Shown here one piece after another: positions 24,973 to 34,364 of a stretch of DNA of 64,000 bases (position 1 is its first letter; every line of letters begins with the position of its first letter). The translations under genes and the position numbers were made by a program. The stretch comes from Candidatus Limnocylindrales bacterium. GTDB taxonomy: Bacteria; Moduliflexota; Moduliflexia; Moduliflexales; JAUQPW01. Below the pieces are notes generated by a model. It saw only the letters and a list, made by a program, of their open reading frames with translations. It was not told where the DNA came from and searched no databases. The stretch lies in NCBI GenBank assembly GCA_035559535.1, contig DATMBG010000043.1, positions 62,001 through 126,000 on the forward strand, given 5' to 3'.

Positions 24973-26013
24973 ATGAGCTCAAAAAAGACCCTAAAAGTGG
25001 CTGTTAACGGTTATGGTGTCATAGGAAAGCGCGTTGCAGACGCCGTGGCCCTACAAGAAGATATGGAATTAGTTGGTGTTTGCGATGTGGCCACCGATTG
25101 GCGTATCCGGGTTGCAGTCAATAAAGGCTATTCCCTGTTTGGTTCAACCCCTGATACCGTATTGGCTATGCGTAAGGCCGGGTTAAAAGTGGAAGGTACT
25201 TTAGATGATTTGCTAAAGCAGGTAGATGTAATTGTTGACTGTGCACCGAAGAAGTTTGGTGCAGAAAATGCCAAAAAATATCGGCAGGCCCATGTAAAGT
25301 TCATCGTTCAGGGAGGAGAAAAACATGAAGTAACCGGTCATTCCTTTGTGGCTGAATCCAATTATGAAAGTGCCCTTGGACGGGATTCAACAAGAGTAGT
25401 GTCTTGTAATACCACTTCCATTGTTAGAACCCTGACCGCTTTAAAAAGGGCTGGATTACTTTTACAGGCTCGCGGAACTTTACTCAGAAGGGCTACAGAT
25501 CCCTGGGAAAGCCATTTGGATGGGATTATGAACACGTTGGTGCCCGAAGAAGGTATTCCGAGTCATCAAGGTCCTGACGCACAAACGGTGGATCCGGAGC
25601 TGAATGTTGTGACCATGGCCGTTAAAGTACCCGAAACCCTGGGTCATCTCCATTATTGGTCTGTAAAACTGACCCGAAGGGCCTCCAACGATGAAATCCT
25701 GGATGCCTTTCATAGCTCTTCCCGCATTGCGATGGTTCGTGCCAGTGATGGATTAAAAGCCCTCAATACTGTAAAAGAGCTTATGCTGGATCTGGGTAAA
25801 CCTCAAGGGAACCTCTATGAAGTGGCCCTTTGGGAGGATATTTTAAAGGTACAGGGAGATGAGGTTTTTTATTCTTACATGGTGGACAATCAAGCCATTG
25901 TGATTCCTGAGACCATCGATGCAATTCGTGCCTTAACAGGAACGGTTAAGAATGCCCAGGAATCCATAGAAATGACGAATAAATCGTTGGGTATCCAACA
26001 ACGATTTTTATAG
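24973..26013 (+). CDS. type II (archaeal-type) glyceraldehyde-3-phosphate dehydrogenase
   Basis: 346 residues; AAAGGAG upstream. The Rossmann start is VAVNGYGVIGKRVADAVA and the catalytic Cys sits in VSCNTTSIVRTL. Features of the archaeal (type II) family are visible throughout, e.g. FIVQGGEKHEVTGHSFV, RRATDPWESHLDGIMNTLVP and GHLHYWSVKL. It interconverts glyceraldehyde-3-phosphate and 1,3-bisphosphoglycerate, generally accepting NADP or NAD. Type II enzymes are rare in bacteria, so its presence beside PFK and a copper island suggests acquisition. Whether it serves glycolysis or gluconeogenesis is not clear from sequence. Confidence 0.92.
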   Translation: MSSKKTLKVAVNGYGVIGKRVADAVALQEDMELVGVCDVATDWRIRVAVNKGYSLFGSTPDTVLAMRKAGLKVEGTLDDLLKQVDVIVDCAPKKFGAENAKKYRQAHVKFIVQGGEKHEVTGHSFVAESNYESALGRDSTRVVSCNTTSIVRTLTALKRAGLLLQARGTLLRRATDPWESHLDGIMNTLVPEEGIPSHQGPDAQTVDPELNVVTMAVKVPETLGHLHYWSVKLTRRASNDEILDAFHSSSRIAMVRASDGLKALNTVKELMLDLGKPQGNLYEVALWEDILKVQGDEVFYSYMVDNQAIVIPETIDAIRALTGTVKNAQESIEMTNKSLGIQQRFL

Positions 26014-26023
26014 GGTAAGCAGG

Positions 26024-27700
26024 ATGCTGATAGGATCAAGGCGGGTTCGTCATCTGCGGCGTTATCGGGAGATTGCCAGCACCCTGGTTCGTCATGGCCT
26101 TGGTTGGCTGGTGATGCAATTGGGTCTGGGTGATCTTGTCCCCTTCCATTGGGGATGGTTGGGTCATCCCCGGCGATCGGAGCCTTATACTCAGCCGGAA
26201 CATGTGCGTATGGTTCTGGAGGATCTAGGTACAACGTTTATCAAGCTGGGTCAGGTGTTGAGTACCCGTCCTGACCTGGTACCCCCCGATTACCTTATTC
26301 AGTTCAGCAAACTGCAGGACAGCGCGCCACCAGTATCTTACTCCCAGGTAGTCGAAGTGATCCAACGCGAGCTGGGGGCGCCACCCGGGGAGATTTTTAA
26401 AACCTTTGAAACCCAACCCTGCGCCTCAGCTTCCATTGGCCAGGTACATCTGGCCCGTTTGCCGGATGGTACTCCGGTGGTAGTCAAGGTACAGCGTCCT
26501 GGTGTAGAAGTTCAGGTGGAGCAGGATCTAGAAGTATTGGTTGATTTAGCCCACCTGGCTACTCAATATACCACGCTGGGTACGTATCTCGATATTGAGG
26601 GTTGGGTGGAGGAGTTCGCCTTTACCTTGCGCAATGAGTTAGATTACACGCGGGAGGGTCAAAACGCCGATCGCTTTCGTCGAAACTTTGCCCATGAGCC
26701 GGCTCTCCATGTCCCTCGGATTTATTGGGAATACACCACCCAAAGGGTTCTCACCATGGAAGAGATCCGGGGGATCAAAATTAGTGATCTAGAAGCTCTG
26801 GAGGCTGCCGGGCTAGACCGCCACCGCATCGCTGAGAACAGTGCACGCATCATGCTCACCATGGTCTTTGAGCATGGTTTCTTCCACGCTGATCCCCATC
26901 CTGGCAACTTCTTTGTGTTGCCCGGTGAGGTGATTGGTCTGATTGACTACGGTATGGTCGGTCGCCTGGATACCTCTTTACGGGCGGGATTGATTCGACT
27001 ATTCCTGGCTCTGGTTCGCCAGGACGCAGATCGGTTGGTAGACGAATTTCTGGCTTTTGGCATCGCTCGAAGGCGCGTGCAACGCCAGGCCCTTAAGCGA
27101 GACCTGGATCACTTCATCCAGCGCTATTACGATCGGCCGATCAAAGAAATCGCGGCGGGGCAGGCCTTTAACGAACTGATGGCCATTGCCCTGCGTCACC
27201 GACTGCAGCTCCCCACCGATTGGACCTTAATGGCCAAGGTCATTGCCATGAGCGAGGGGTTAGGAGCTCAGTTGGATCCGGAATTTAAGCTGATGGAGTT
27301 TGCACAACCGTACTTCGAGCGCTTCTGGTGGCAGAGTCACTCTCCCAGAACACAAGCCTATCGGATTGCGGAAGGGGCGCTGGATCTGATCGATCTGGGG
27401 GTTGATCTTCCCAGACGATTCGGGCGCCTATTGGGACAGTTGGAACGGGGTGAGATTACCATTGTCAGCCGCCGTGAGGAACCAGAAGAGATCTTGAGAG
27501 AACTCCATCGAGCTACCAACCGGCAGGCAATGAGTACCCTCACAGCAGCCTTGATCATTGGACTTGGCTTGCTTATGCTGGTCTATCATCCTCCGGGTTG
27601 GGAGCGATTCGGGAGCCGGGTATTTGGGCTACTGTTCGGGATGGTCCTGTTTTTCGGCCTGGGGCTACTATGGTCTATCTGGCGGTCAGGTCGTTCATAG
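26024..27700 (+). CDS. ubiB: ABC1/UbiB-family atypical kinase
   Basis: 558 residues. The family hallmarks are TFIKLGQVLSTRPDLVP (KxGQ), ASASIGQVHLARLPDGTPVVVKVQRP (Ala/Ser-rich loop and the catalytic Lys), the ExD-type helix LRNELDYTREGQNADRFRRNF, HADPHPGNFFVLP (catalytic loop) and LIDYGMVGRL (metal motif). Two C-terminal membrane segments follow (STLTAALIIGLGLLMLVYH and VFGLLFGMVLFFGLGLLW). UbiB proteins support quinone or other lipid biosynthesis by ATPase activity. It begins 10 bases after the GAPDH stop, so both share a transcript. Codons look richer in G/C than in neighbouring left-hand genes (by eye). Confidence 0.92.
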   Translation: MLIGSRRVRHLRRYREIASTLVRHGLGWLVMQLGLGDLVPFHWGWLGHPRRSEPYTQPEHVRMVLEDLGTTFIKLGQVLSTRPDLVPPDYLIQFSKLQDSAPPVSYSQVVEVIQRELGAPPGEIFKTFETQPCASASIGQVHLARLPDGTPVVVKVQRPGVEVQVEQDLEVLVDLAHLATQYTTLGTYLDIEGWVEEFAFTLRNELDYTREGQNADRFRRNFAHEPALHVPRIYWEYTTQRVLTMEEIRGIKISDLEALEAAGLDRHRIAENSARIMLTMVFEHGFFHADPHPGNFFVLPGEVIGLIDYGMVGRLDTSLRAGLIRLFLALVRQDADRLVDEFLAFGIARRRVQRQALKRDLDHFIQRYYDRPIKEIAAGQAFNELMAIALRHRLQLPTDWTLMAKVIAMSEGLGAQLDPEFKLMEFAQPYFERFWWQSHSPRTQAYRIAEGALDLIDLGVDLPRRFGRLLGQLERGEITIVSRREEPEEILRELHRATNRQAMSTLTAALIIGLGLLMLVYHPPGWERFGSRVFGLLFGMVLFFGLGLLWSIWRSGRS

Positions 27701-28007
27701 ATGGCTTCTATCCGCCAGGAATTATCAACCCGGAATCATGGCCTCATTAAACTCTACCGCCAGTTGAATCACGATTTGTGAGAAGAGTGGCCGGGTCGAT
27801 ACGTAATGGGGTAAAGACACGTTCCCCCCCGGCGGATGCCATAAAGTTAGTGATGTCCGTCTAAGCTAAGTTTACCCGCTGCTATAGGGAGAGGCGTCGG
27901 AGGGAGTCTTAAATTAGAACTAAGTTTACAAGAGGTCGAGGGTTTGCTTAAATTTGTTGAAACCCAGGAAATGACTTTGGCTCAATTAAAATGGGAGGGA
28001 ACATGAC
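27701..28007. other. gene-free stretch before pfkA
   Basis: No convincing gene. The last 150 bases keep an open frame ending at the TGA at 28004-28006 with protein-like wording (LSLQEVEGLLKFVETQEM), but it has no start codon or ribosome site before 27971. It may be a decayed gene end or chance. Confidence 0.3.
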
Positions 28008-28979
28008 ATGAAACGTATTGCGGTATTAACCAGTGGAGGGGATGCTCCCGGTATGAATGCTGCCATCCGGGCCGTGGTCCGGACCGGACTCGATAAAGGC
28101 TGGGAGGTCTTCGGTGTACGCCATGGTTACACGGGTCTTATGAGAGGTGATTTTATACCCCTGGGAGCTCGAGACGTGGGGGGTATCATCCAGCGAGGAG
28201 GTACTATACTTGGCAGTACCCGTTGTCCCGAGTTCAAGACCGAGGAAGGGCGTTTAAAAGCTCTGAACCAGCTTCAAGAACAAAACGTCTCCGGCCTGGT
28301 TGTCATCGGAGGTAATGGGTCTCAGACCGGTGCCCACAGGCTATCTCAGATGGGTTTCCCGGTGATTGGTATGGCCTCAACCATTGATAATGACCTCTAT
28401 GGGTCTGAAATCACCATCGGAGTAGATACCGCCCTCAACATTGCCCTGGAAGCTATAGATCGGTTGAAAGTTACAGCTTCGTCCCATCAACGAGCCTTTC
28501 TGGTTGAAGTTATGGGTCGAGATTGTGGCTATCTGGCCCTGATGGCCGGCATTGCTGGCGGTGCTGAAGCTGTAGTCATCCCTGAGGTGGAAACGGATCC
28601 GGAAACTATAGCCGCCGAGTTACGAGCCGCCTACGAGCGAGGCAAGGCCCATGCGCTGGTGGTGGTAGCCGAAGGGGCCCGGTATAACGCTGAAGGACTT
28701 GCACGCTACTTCCAAAAACATCAGGAACGATTGGGCTTTGAGCTACGGGTGACTGTATTGGGCCATGTTCAGCGAGGTGGAGCCCCGGGCGCCTTCGATC
28801 GGCTCCTGGCTACCCGACTGGGTGCGACAGCAGTAGAATCCCTGGCTCGGGGCGAGCATGGGCGGCTGATAGGCTTGCTTAAAGGGGAAGTTACGGCTAC
28901 GCCGCTGGCCGAAGTGGTTGTCAACAAGAAACTACCGGATCTCCATCTGCTAGAGTTGGCGCGCGTGTTGGCAAAATAA
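28008..28979 (+). CDS. pfkA: 6-phosphofructokinase
   Basis: 323 residues; GGAGGG upstream of ATG 28008. PFK motifs: LTSGGDAPGMNAAIRAVVR, RGGTILGSTRCPEF, STIDNDLYGSEITIGVDTALN (catalytic TIDND), SSHQRAFLVEVMGRDCGYLAL and LGHVQRGGAPGAFDRLLA. The metal-binding loop GGDGS of the classic enzymes reads GGNGSQTGA here, a variant I believe occurs in some bacterial subfamilies. The enzyme phosphorylates fructose-6-phosphate. Whether ATP or pyrophosphate is the donor cannot be fixed from this alone; the small size and GGDAPG favour the ATP-type fold. It stands with GAPDH and UbiB in a compact right-pointing group. Confidence 0.92.
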   Translation: MKRIAVLTSGGDAPGMNAAIRAVVRTGLDKGWEVFGVRHGYTGLMRGDFIPLGARDVGGIIQRGGTILGSTRCPEFKTEEGRLKALNQLQEQNVSGLVVIGGNGSQTGAHRLSQMGFPVIGMASTIDNDLYGSEITIGVDTALNIALEAIDRLKVTASSHQRAFLVEVMGRDCGYLALMAGIAGGAEAVVIPEVETDPETIAAELRAAYERGKAHALVVVAEGARYNAEGLARYFQKHQERLGFELRVTVLGHVQRGGAPGAFDRLLATRLGATAVESLARGEHGRLIGLLKGEVTATPLAEVVVNKKLPDLHLLELARVLAK

Positions 28980-29237
28980 CCGAATTAAGAGTAAAAGTCG
29001 TATGCAACGATACCTTTTGTGGCCTATCTGACCTGTATCCGGGCCGATGACTGTCCGGATTGTACCGATTGGCTGGGATCATCACTGCGGATGCAGTCCA
29101 GAATAAAGGGAGGAGGTGAGGATTATAAATAAAGATCTGACTCTTTAACTGTTAAAACCATTAAAACTATCGATCCTAAGACAAAGCTATAAACTTGTAG
29201 TCATGTGAACTAAATCAAAAAGGGGAATAGAATAAAA

Positions 29238-29633
29238 ATGAAACACTTTTTAACTCTTAGTTTAGTCACCCTATTGGGGTTGGCCCTCAGTGGGGCTATT
29301 CTGGCCCAACCCACCACTCAGGAATCCCAACCTTCTGGACAATCTAGAGGAATGATGATGGACCAGGGGATGATGAGGGATATGGGAACGATGATGGGGG
29401 CCATGTCTTCCATGATGAAACAGATGTCGGAGATGATGAGCAGTGGAAAGATGATGAACCAGGATATGATGAAACAGATGTCTGAATATATGAACCAGAT
29501 GACTCAGATGATGAAACAGATGTCGGAGATGATGAGCAGCGGAAAGATGATGAACCAGGATATGATAAAACAGATGAAAGAACGGATGTCAGAGATGCAC
29601 AAGGGAATGTCGGAGATGATGAAGCAACAATAA
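29238..29633 (+). CDS. secreted Met-rich protein with internal duplication
   Basis: 131 residues: signal peptide (LVTLLGLALSGAILAQ), then an almost entirely Met/Gln/Ser helix. The segment QMSEMMSSGKMMNQDM occurs twice, 32 residues apart; the DNA copies 29412-29480 and 29508-29576 differ at only two bases, so the duplication is recent. It shares GMMRDMGTMM-x2-MSSM with the protein at 19421. Methionine-only clusters favour Cu(I) or Ag(I) binding in the periplasm (inferred). A stem-loop (29653-29680) follows. Confidence 0.75.
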   Translation: MKHFLTLSLVTLLGLALSGAILAQPTTQESQPSGQSRGMMMDQGMMRDMGTMMGAMSSMMKQMSEMMSSGKMMNQDMMKQMSEYMNQMTQMMKQMSEMMSSGKMMNQDMIKQMKERMSEMHKGMSEMMKQQ

Positions 29634-29652
29634 GACTGAAGAGCCGGGGGAA

Positions 29653-29680
29653 GGGGCATCCCTTACAAATCGGATGCCCC
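29653..29680 (+). terminator. stem-loop behind the Met-rich gene
   Basis: GGGGCATCC (29653-29661) pairs perfectly with GGATGCCCC (29672-29680) around a 10-base loop. An outer GAAGAG...CTCTTC pair extends it. No T-run follows, so it is either a weak terminator or an mRNA-stabilising hairpin. Confidence 0.5.
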
Positions 29681-29726
29681 GCTATCTCGACTCTTCCTAT
29701 TAAACGAGATGAAGGGAGAAAGTACT

Positions 29727-30113
29727 ATGAGTTATTATTTTAGCAAAGTTTTAGAAATGACTTTCGATGAAGCAATAGCCAAAGTAACAGAAGAATTAAA
29801 AAAAGAGGGTTTTGGTGTTCTTACGGAAATAGATGTCAAGGAGACCCTAAAGAAAAAACTGGGGGTCGATTTTCAGAAGTACCGAATCCTGGGAGCCTGT
29901 AACCCACCTTTTGCCTATCAGGCTTTACAGGCAGAAAATAAAATTGGTACCATGCTTCCTTGTAATGTAATTGTGCAGGAAACTTCTGATGGACAAGTAG
30001 AGGTGTCTGCCATTGATCCCGTGGCCTCCATGCAGGCAATCGAAAATCCTGCGCTAAAGAAAATTGCTACAGAGGTTCGAAATAAATTAAAAAAAGTTAT
30101 CGATAGTTTATAA
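29727..30113 (+). CDS. DUF302 family protein
   Basis: 128 residues from ATG 29727 (GGGAGA upstream). Signature: MTFDEAIAKVTEELKKEGFGVLTEIDVKETLKKKLGVDF, then YRILGACNPPFAYQAL and IGTMLPCNVIVQE. This is the DUF302 fold, a small alpha/beta dimer seen in many bacteria, frequently near redox and metal genes; its biochemical role is unknown. Two Cys (GACNPP and LPCNV) are family-typical. Cytoplasmic, with no signal. Confidence 0.88.
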   Translation: MSYYFSKVLEMTFDEAIAKVTEELKKEGFGVLTEIDVKETLKKKLGVDFQKYRILGACNPPFAYQALQAENKIGTMLPCNVIVQETSDGQVEVSAIDPVASMQAIENPALKKIATEVRNKLKKVIDSL

Positions 30114-30163
30114 AAAGAGACGCCATCTAGAAGTTAAAATTTTACCGGGAATCTATACGGAGG

Positions 30164-30796
30164 TTAATAACTCCTTCTGGGACCTATGGAACCTATGAAA
30201 CCTCCTGCAGCGACCAGAGCACCTTCTACTAACTTAAGGGGTAATGCTGCAAGCCGCCGAGAAGCCGGTCCGTGCACAACCTGAGCCTCATTCTTGGGGT
30301 CGAATTCAGATTCATGGCAGGGGCATAGGAAAACCTTCTCTTTGCTTTTCCATTCCGTCACATCACATCCCTGATGGGTGCAGATAGCCGAGTACGCTAC
30401 AATCCCCTCGACGGAATGTGCACGGGTCTCTTCAGAAAGTTCTATCGGATCCAGGTGGATAATAATAATCTTGTTAAGACGGGAGCCGTCCTTTACAACT
30501 TTGGTTTTAGGATCCATGGGATAAGCCATCACCTGGGGTCCGCCCAGAGGGAGATCTTTAGGGGTAATAATTTCTCCCTTTTTATCTCCAAAGGCAAAAA
30601 CAAATTGATCCCCTTCCTCAGGAGGCGCTGCGGTGGGACTGGTGGGTTGAGCCAGAGCAGGATCTATAAATGGCAACCCTAAGACCATACCCAGTGCCGC
30701 TTTCAGTAAGGTACGCCGCTCCAGTAATGGATTAAAACAAGAGCAAATCTCACATTCTTCATCCATAAGGCTTACAGGTATAACATTTTTATCCAT
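30164..30796 (-). CDS. Rieske 2Fe-2S protein, TAT-type
   Basis: 210 residues. A Cys-containing N-terminus (EECEICSCFNPL) is followed by a twin-arginine-type membrane anchor ERRTLLKAALGMVLGLPF. The Rieske cluster ligands are ICTHQGCDV and CPCHESEFD (two Cys, two His), then HGPASRRLAALPL. It likely serves a quinol-oxidising complex or another periplasmic redox chain. No cytochrome b gene is adjacent, so its partner is elsewhere. The neighbouring propeller gene (30985) is on the same strand. Confidence 0.9.
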   Translation of the reverse strand: MDKNVIPVSLMDEECEICSCFNPLLERRTLLKAALGMVLGLPFIDPALAQPTSPTAAPPEEGDQFVFAFGDKKGEIITPKDLPLGGPQVMAYPMDPKTKVVKDGSRLNKIIIIHLDPIELSEETRAHSVEGIVAYSAICTHQGCDVTEWKSKEKVFLCPCHESEFDPKNEAQVVHGPASRRLAALPLKLVEGALVAAGGFIGSIGPRRSY

Positions 30797-30984
30797 AATT
30801 CCTAAAATCCTTTTTAGAAAAGATATGGACAGAAATGTTATAAAGACTCCTTTCTTTTCTTTATAAATCCAGAAATACCCTTTAACTTGAAAGAAATTCC
30901 ATAAATGAATTCCGTTATAATCCTAACATTTCTCTCTATCCTATAATCTAGCATAAGTTGGGGTAAAAAGCTATTTTCTTCCTT

Positions 30985-31974
30985 TCATCCCAAAACTTCA
31001 TAAACCCATATCTCTGCTTTTTGATTTCCACGGTGGGAGACTGCAAGGTAAAGGCGATTAAACTGAGGCACGAAAAGTCCTGTACGGGCTCCAGAAGCCG
31101 TTGGAATTTTGGTGACCCTTTCATAGTGGTCTGCATCCTTCTGTTCAAAAACATCGATAAAACCTTCTCCACCTATCCCATATATCCGTCGGTGTATAGG
31201 ATCATAGAAGATATCATCACTATCCCCCACACTGTTTAATTCAGTCACTATCCGGCCTGATTCAGTATCAAAAACGATGAGTTTTGAAGGTTTTCGAAAG
31301 CCAACGAACAGTCGGTGATGGGTTTCATCTAATGCCATGGGAAAGTTTGCTTGAGCATTTTTGAGCGGCCATTTTGCCAGCACCGTGCGTTTTTCTCGAT
31401 CCACTATGGCTATGTGATGGGCCGATGGAATATTCACAAAAATCCTCGGCCCTTGCTTCTCTAACTGGAAGGACTCGGGATGGCCTTCTAGTTGGATATT
31501 CCCAAGGTACTTGCCACTGGCTGCATCTACCAGGGCCAGGGCCCCATCACCGTAGCCGATATAAATAAACTGGGTGGTTGCATCGTAACGAATATTATCC
31601 GCATCATCTAGAGATTTGATACTTTGAAGGAGCTTGAAGGAGTTTCCGTCGAAGATATCACAGGTACCGCTTTGCCCGTTGGTTACGAAAATCTTGTTGA
31701 ATTCCGGAATGAAAGTAACCCCTTGGGGTTCGTACAATCCTGTAATACTATGGGCCGGTTTACCTGCCCGCAGGTCCAGGATTTCCAAGGTATTATTACC
31801 CAGGGCAGCAATAAAGAGTCGTTGGCCTGTAAGATCTACATCCAGATGATCTATACGACCTTCAACATGGGGTAAAGGAATGGTTTGTACCAGTTGAAGG
31901 GGTGGAGGGTTCTGAGCCTGCACTTTGAGAACGAGCAGGATAACCGGAGTTAGCAATAAGTAAAGCTTTTTCAT
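30985..31974 (-). CDS. secreted YVTN-type beta-propeller protein
   Basis: 329 residues with a signal peptide (LYLLLTPVILLVLKVQAQ). Repeats of about 42 residues carry YVTN/NHL-like turns: GRIDHLDVDLTGQRLFIAAL, TFIPEFNKIFVTNGQSG, IRYDATTQFIYIGYGDGALA, IFVNIPSAHHIAIVDREK. These proteins form seven-bladed propellers in the periplasm or outside. No catalytic motif is visible. It precedes the Rieske gene on the same strand, with a gap of about 190 bases. Confidence 0.85.
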   Translation of the reverse strand: MKKLYLLLTPVILLVLKVQAQNPPPLQLVQTIPLPHVEGRIDHLDVDLTGQRLFIAALGNNTLEILDLRAGKPAHSITGLYEPQGVTFIPEFNKIFVTNGQSGTCDIFDGNSFKLLQSIKSLDDADNIRYDATTQFIYIGYGDGALALVDAASGKYLGNIQLEGHPESFQLEKQGPRIFVNIPSAHHIAIVDREKRTVLAKWPLKNAQANFPMALDETHHRLFVGFRKPSKLIVFDTESGRIVTELNSVGDSDDIFYDPIHRRIYGIGGEGFIDVFEQKDADHYERVTKIPTASGARTGLFVPQFNRLYLAVSHRGNQKAEIWVYEVLG

Positions 31975-32460
31975 TCAGGTTTTTAGGCTTTTGCAGTTTT
32001 ATATAATACTTCAGTCCAGAGCAAAACAAAGGGGCCAAAGCCGCTTCCCTCTTCGTAAGAGAGGGTTTCGCTCCCCTCGTCGCCCACAAGGACCTGAAAG
32101 ACAAACGGGGCCGTTTGTCCTACTTAAAGTGTTCTTCTCAACTTGAGAAATACCTCCTGACTGAAAGGACGACCCATTGTTAATTAAAATGTAAGCTAAA
32201 TTTTCAAACTTCCTACTGAAGGATTTCTTAAATTTGTGTAAGAATTCAGGAGTAAGGGTGAGGACCTGCAGAAAGGGGAATCGGGTTCCCTCTTTTCCTG
32301 CTAAGGACAGAGGTTATGTCAGTTTGTTGCATTTCATGGAGTAGGGGGGGAGGTTTCAAACCTGCCCCCACGGTCCCATGACCCCATGAAAGGTATGTTG
32401 GCATCGGGGAATTCGATGAAAAAGTATCCGGATCAGGCTTCCTGATAATCTCTAAAAGGC
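31975..32460. repeat. gene-free stretch with three palindromic modules
   Basis: CCCTCT-TCGTAAG-AGAGGG (32047-32065); GACAAACGG-GG-CCGTTTGTC (32100-32119), whose core matches CAAACG...CGTTTG at 8047-8063; and a near-perfect stem centred on GGTTTCAAACC (32345-32369) of the same kind as the one inside the gene at 2786-3304. No gene seen. Confidence 0.5.
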
Positions 32461-33870
32461 CTAAGGGTTTTCGGTTACCACTTCGAACCCTGCAGCGAGC
32501 CAGGCACTCATCCCACCAACGACATTTGTAATGTGTCGGAACCCTTGCTGCTCAAGAAGGCTTGTAGCGATCGAAGAGCGATAGCCTCCTGCACAGATAG
32601 TTGCAATGGCCTTATCTTTATGGAGTTGAATGGTGTTCTCTACAAGATGATTAAGGGGTATATGGATGGCTTCCTTAATGTGGCCGGCGTTCCACTCCCC
32701 AGGACGCCTTACATCTACTACCTGCAAGGGCATACCTTCTTGGATCCGGGCATTTAATTCGTTAACCGTTATCTGTTCAGTTGTAGTAAGGGGTAACCCT
32801 GCCCTGTCCCAGGCGGATATTCCTCCGGCCAGATATCCTGCGGCATTTTCAAGTCCAACACGTGCCAGCCTGATCCTGGCTTCGCGGACCCGTCCTTCAT
32901 CTTCTGCAACGATGATGATGGGAACTTCTGGTTTGATAAGGGACCCTGCCCATGAGGCAAATTGACCACCCAGACCGATATTAAGGGAGCCTGGAATATG
33001 ACCCGTTCCATATTGGGCGGAGGATCGGGTATCTAAAATTACACAGGTACGGCCTTCAGGTTCTTCCGACCGGTTTCTCATCCTTTCGATTTCTTCCGGT
33101 GAAAGAGCCGGTAGCTCCGGTAATTCATCCAATGAAGAGGGACCCTGGCGGTTTATTTGGGCATCCATGCTGAAATAAGCCGGTGCTTCGGGTAAATCGG
33201 TCGTAACCATTTGTATAAAGGTTTCTTTTGGCATTTCCTTCAAGGCGTAATTGAACCGCCTCTGCTCTCCGATGGTAGAACTTGTTTCGCTTGAAATATT
33301 TCTCCCACACAAAGAGCCGGCCCCATGGGCTGGATAAACCTTCACAGAATCAGGTAATTTTAACAACTTTTCATGGAGCGAATCATAAAGCAGGCCAGCC
33401 AGTTCTCTGGAACTCATCTTTGAGCCAAGAAGATCAGGGCGCCCAACATCTCCAATAAATAAGGTGTCACCTGTAAGTACTGCCTCGGGCTCGTCGGATT
33501 TCTCTGTATCAATCACCAGGATTGAGATGGATTCAGGGGTATGGCCGGGTGTTTCCATGAAGCGCAGAACGACTTTGCCCATCCTGATCTCATTTCCTTC
33601 ATAGACAGGAACGTGCTCAAACTTCGCTCCGGCTTTTGCACCCAGATAAATCTTTGCACCGGTACGTTTGGCAAGCTCGCAATGACCGGATACAAAATCA
33701 GCATGGAGATGGGTTTCAATCACGTGTTTGATCGTCAGTCCCTGTTGCTTCGCTTCCTCAAGATAAATATCTACATCACGTTGTGGATCGACTACAGCAG
33801 CTTCCCCGTCGGATCCTATGAGATAAGAAGCATGGGCAAGACATCCCAGATAAAATTGTCTAAAATACAT
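32461..33870 (-). CDS. persulfide dioxygenase-rhodanese (CstB-like)
   Basis: 469 residues; AAGGAGA precedes ATG 33870. The N-terminal metallo-beta-lactamase domain has ETHLHADFVSGH, METPGHTPES and LTGDTLFIGDVGRPDL (iron site of persulfide dioxygenases). Two rhodanese folds follow. The first (ILDTRSSAQYGTGHIPGS) lacks the catalytic Cys (IIIVAEDEGRVREA); the second has TICAGGYRSSIA. This MBL-pseudorhodanese-rhodanese order is that of CstB, which oxidises persulfides and forms thiosulfate. Cytoplasmic; likely protects against reactive sulfur. Confidence 0.9.
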   Translation of the reverse strand: MYFRQFYLGCLAHASYLIGSDGEAAVVDPQRDVDIYLEEAKQQGLTIKHVIETHLHADFVSGHCELAKRTGAKIYLGAKAGAKFEHVPVYEGNEIRMGKVVLRFMETPGHTPESISILVIDTEKSDEPEAVLTGDTLFIGDVGRPDLLGSKMSSRELAGLLYDSLHEKLLKLPDSVKVYPAHGAGSLCGRNISSETSSTIGEQRRFNYALKEMPKETFIQMVTTDLPEAPAYFSMDAQINRQGPSSLDELPELPALSPEEIERMRNRSEEPEGRTCVILDTRSSAQYGTGHIPGSLNIGLGGQFASWAGSLIKPEVPIIIVAEDEGRVREARIRLARVGLENAAGYLAGGISAWDRAGLPLTTTEQITVNELNARIQEGMPLQVVDVRRPGEWNAGHIKEAIHIPLNHLVENTIQLHKDKAIATICAGGYRSSIATSLLEQQGFRHITNVVGGMSAWLAAGFEVVTENP

Positions 33871-34278
33871 AGTTGTCTCCTTTAACTAAATTAAGGGAAA
33901 CTCCCTCTATGAAGCGAATCCCATTCACTCAAAGAGTCTTTCGTGAACTACGAATTCGCCCTACCCATGAAAAGAAATTCCCCTTCTCAGGATGAGCCCA
34001 ATAAACAATAAAAAAGGATAAATTCCCCTGCCTGCTTGTCCTTTTTACTCCTCACGAAGCACTTCAAATACCGGGGCCGTTGAAGCGCGAAAGATTCACC
34101 TACCTTCCAGAGTACGATGTGAGGATTCACACAACCTCTGGTTTCTCCCGTTTTACCACTTCAATGAATACTCTTGTTAGTGGTTTAAGTTCATTTCCTT
34201 ACTTTATTAAATTACCCTATTAAATAAATAATTCAATTAACTAAGTAAGAAAATTCAGATAATTAGAAGAGATTTCCG
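33871..34278. other. gene-free stretch
   Basis: AT-rich toward the right. It holds an imperfect CTTCAA...TTGAAG pairing near 34060-34095. No coding region, RNA gene or terminator was recognised. Confidence 0.4.
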
Positions 34279-34307
34279 TTGACGAGATCCAAATAGATGG
34301 TTATACT
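34279..34307 (+). promoter_or_regulatory. sigma-70 promoter for the small membrane protein / CzcC pair
   Basis: TTGACG (34279-34284), a 17-base spacer and TATACT (34302-34307), 57 bases before the ATG at 34365. Both boxes are close to consensus with ideal spacing. Confidence 0.65.
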
Positions 34308-34364
34308 TCAAACCTGTAAAAATTTCTCTGGTAAACCTCTTCGCTCTAAAAGTCTACAAAATTT

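Noticed and set aside
27854-28006. Small gene before pfkA
   Set aside because: An open frame with protein-like wording but no start codon or ribosome site; at best a decayed remnant.
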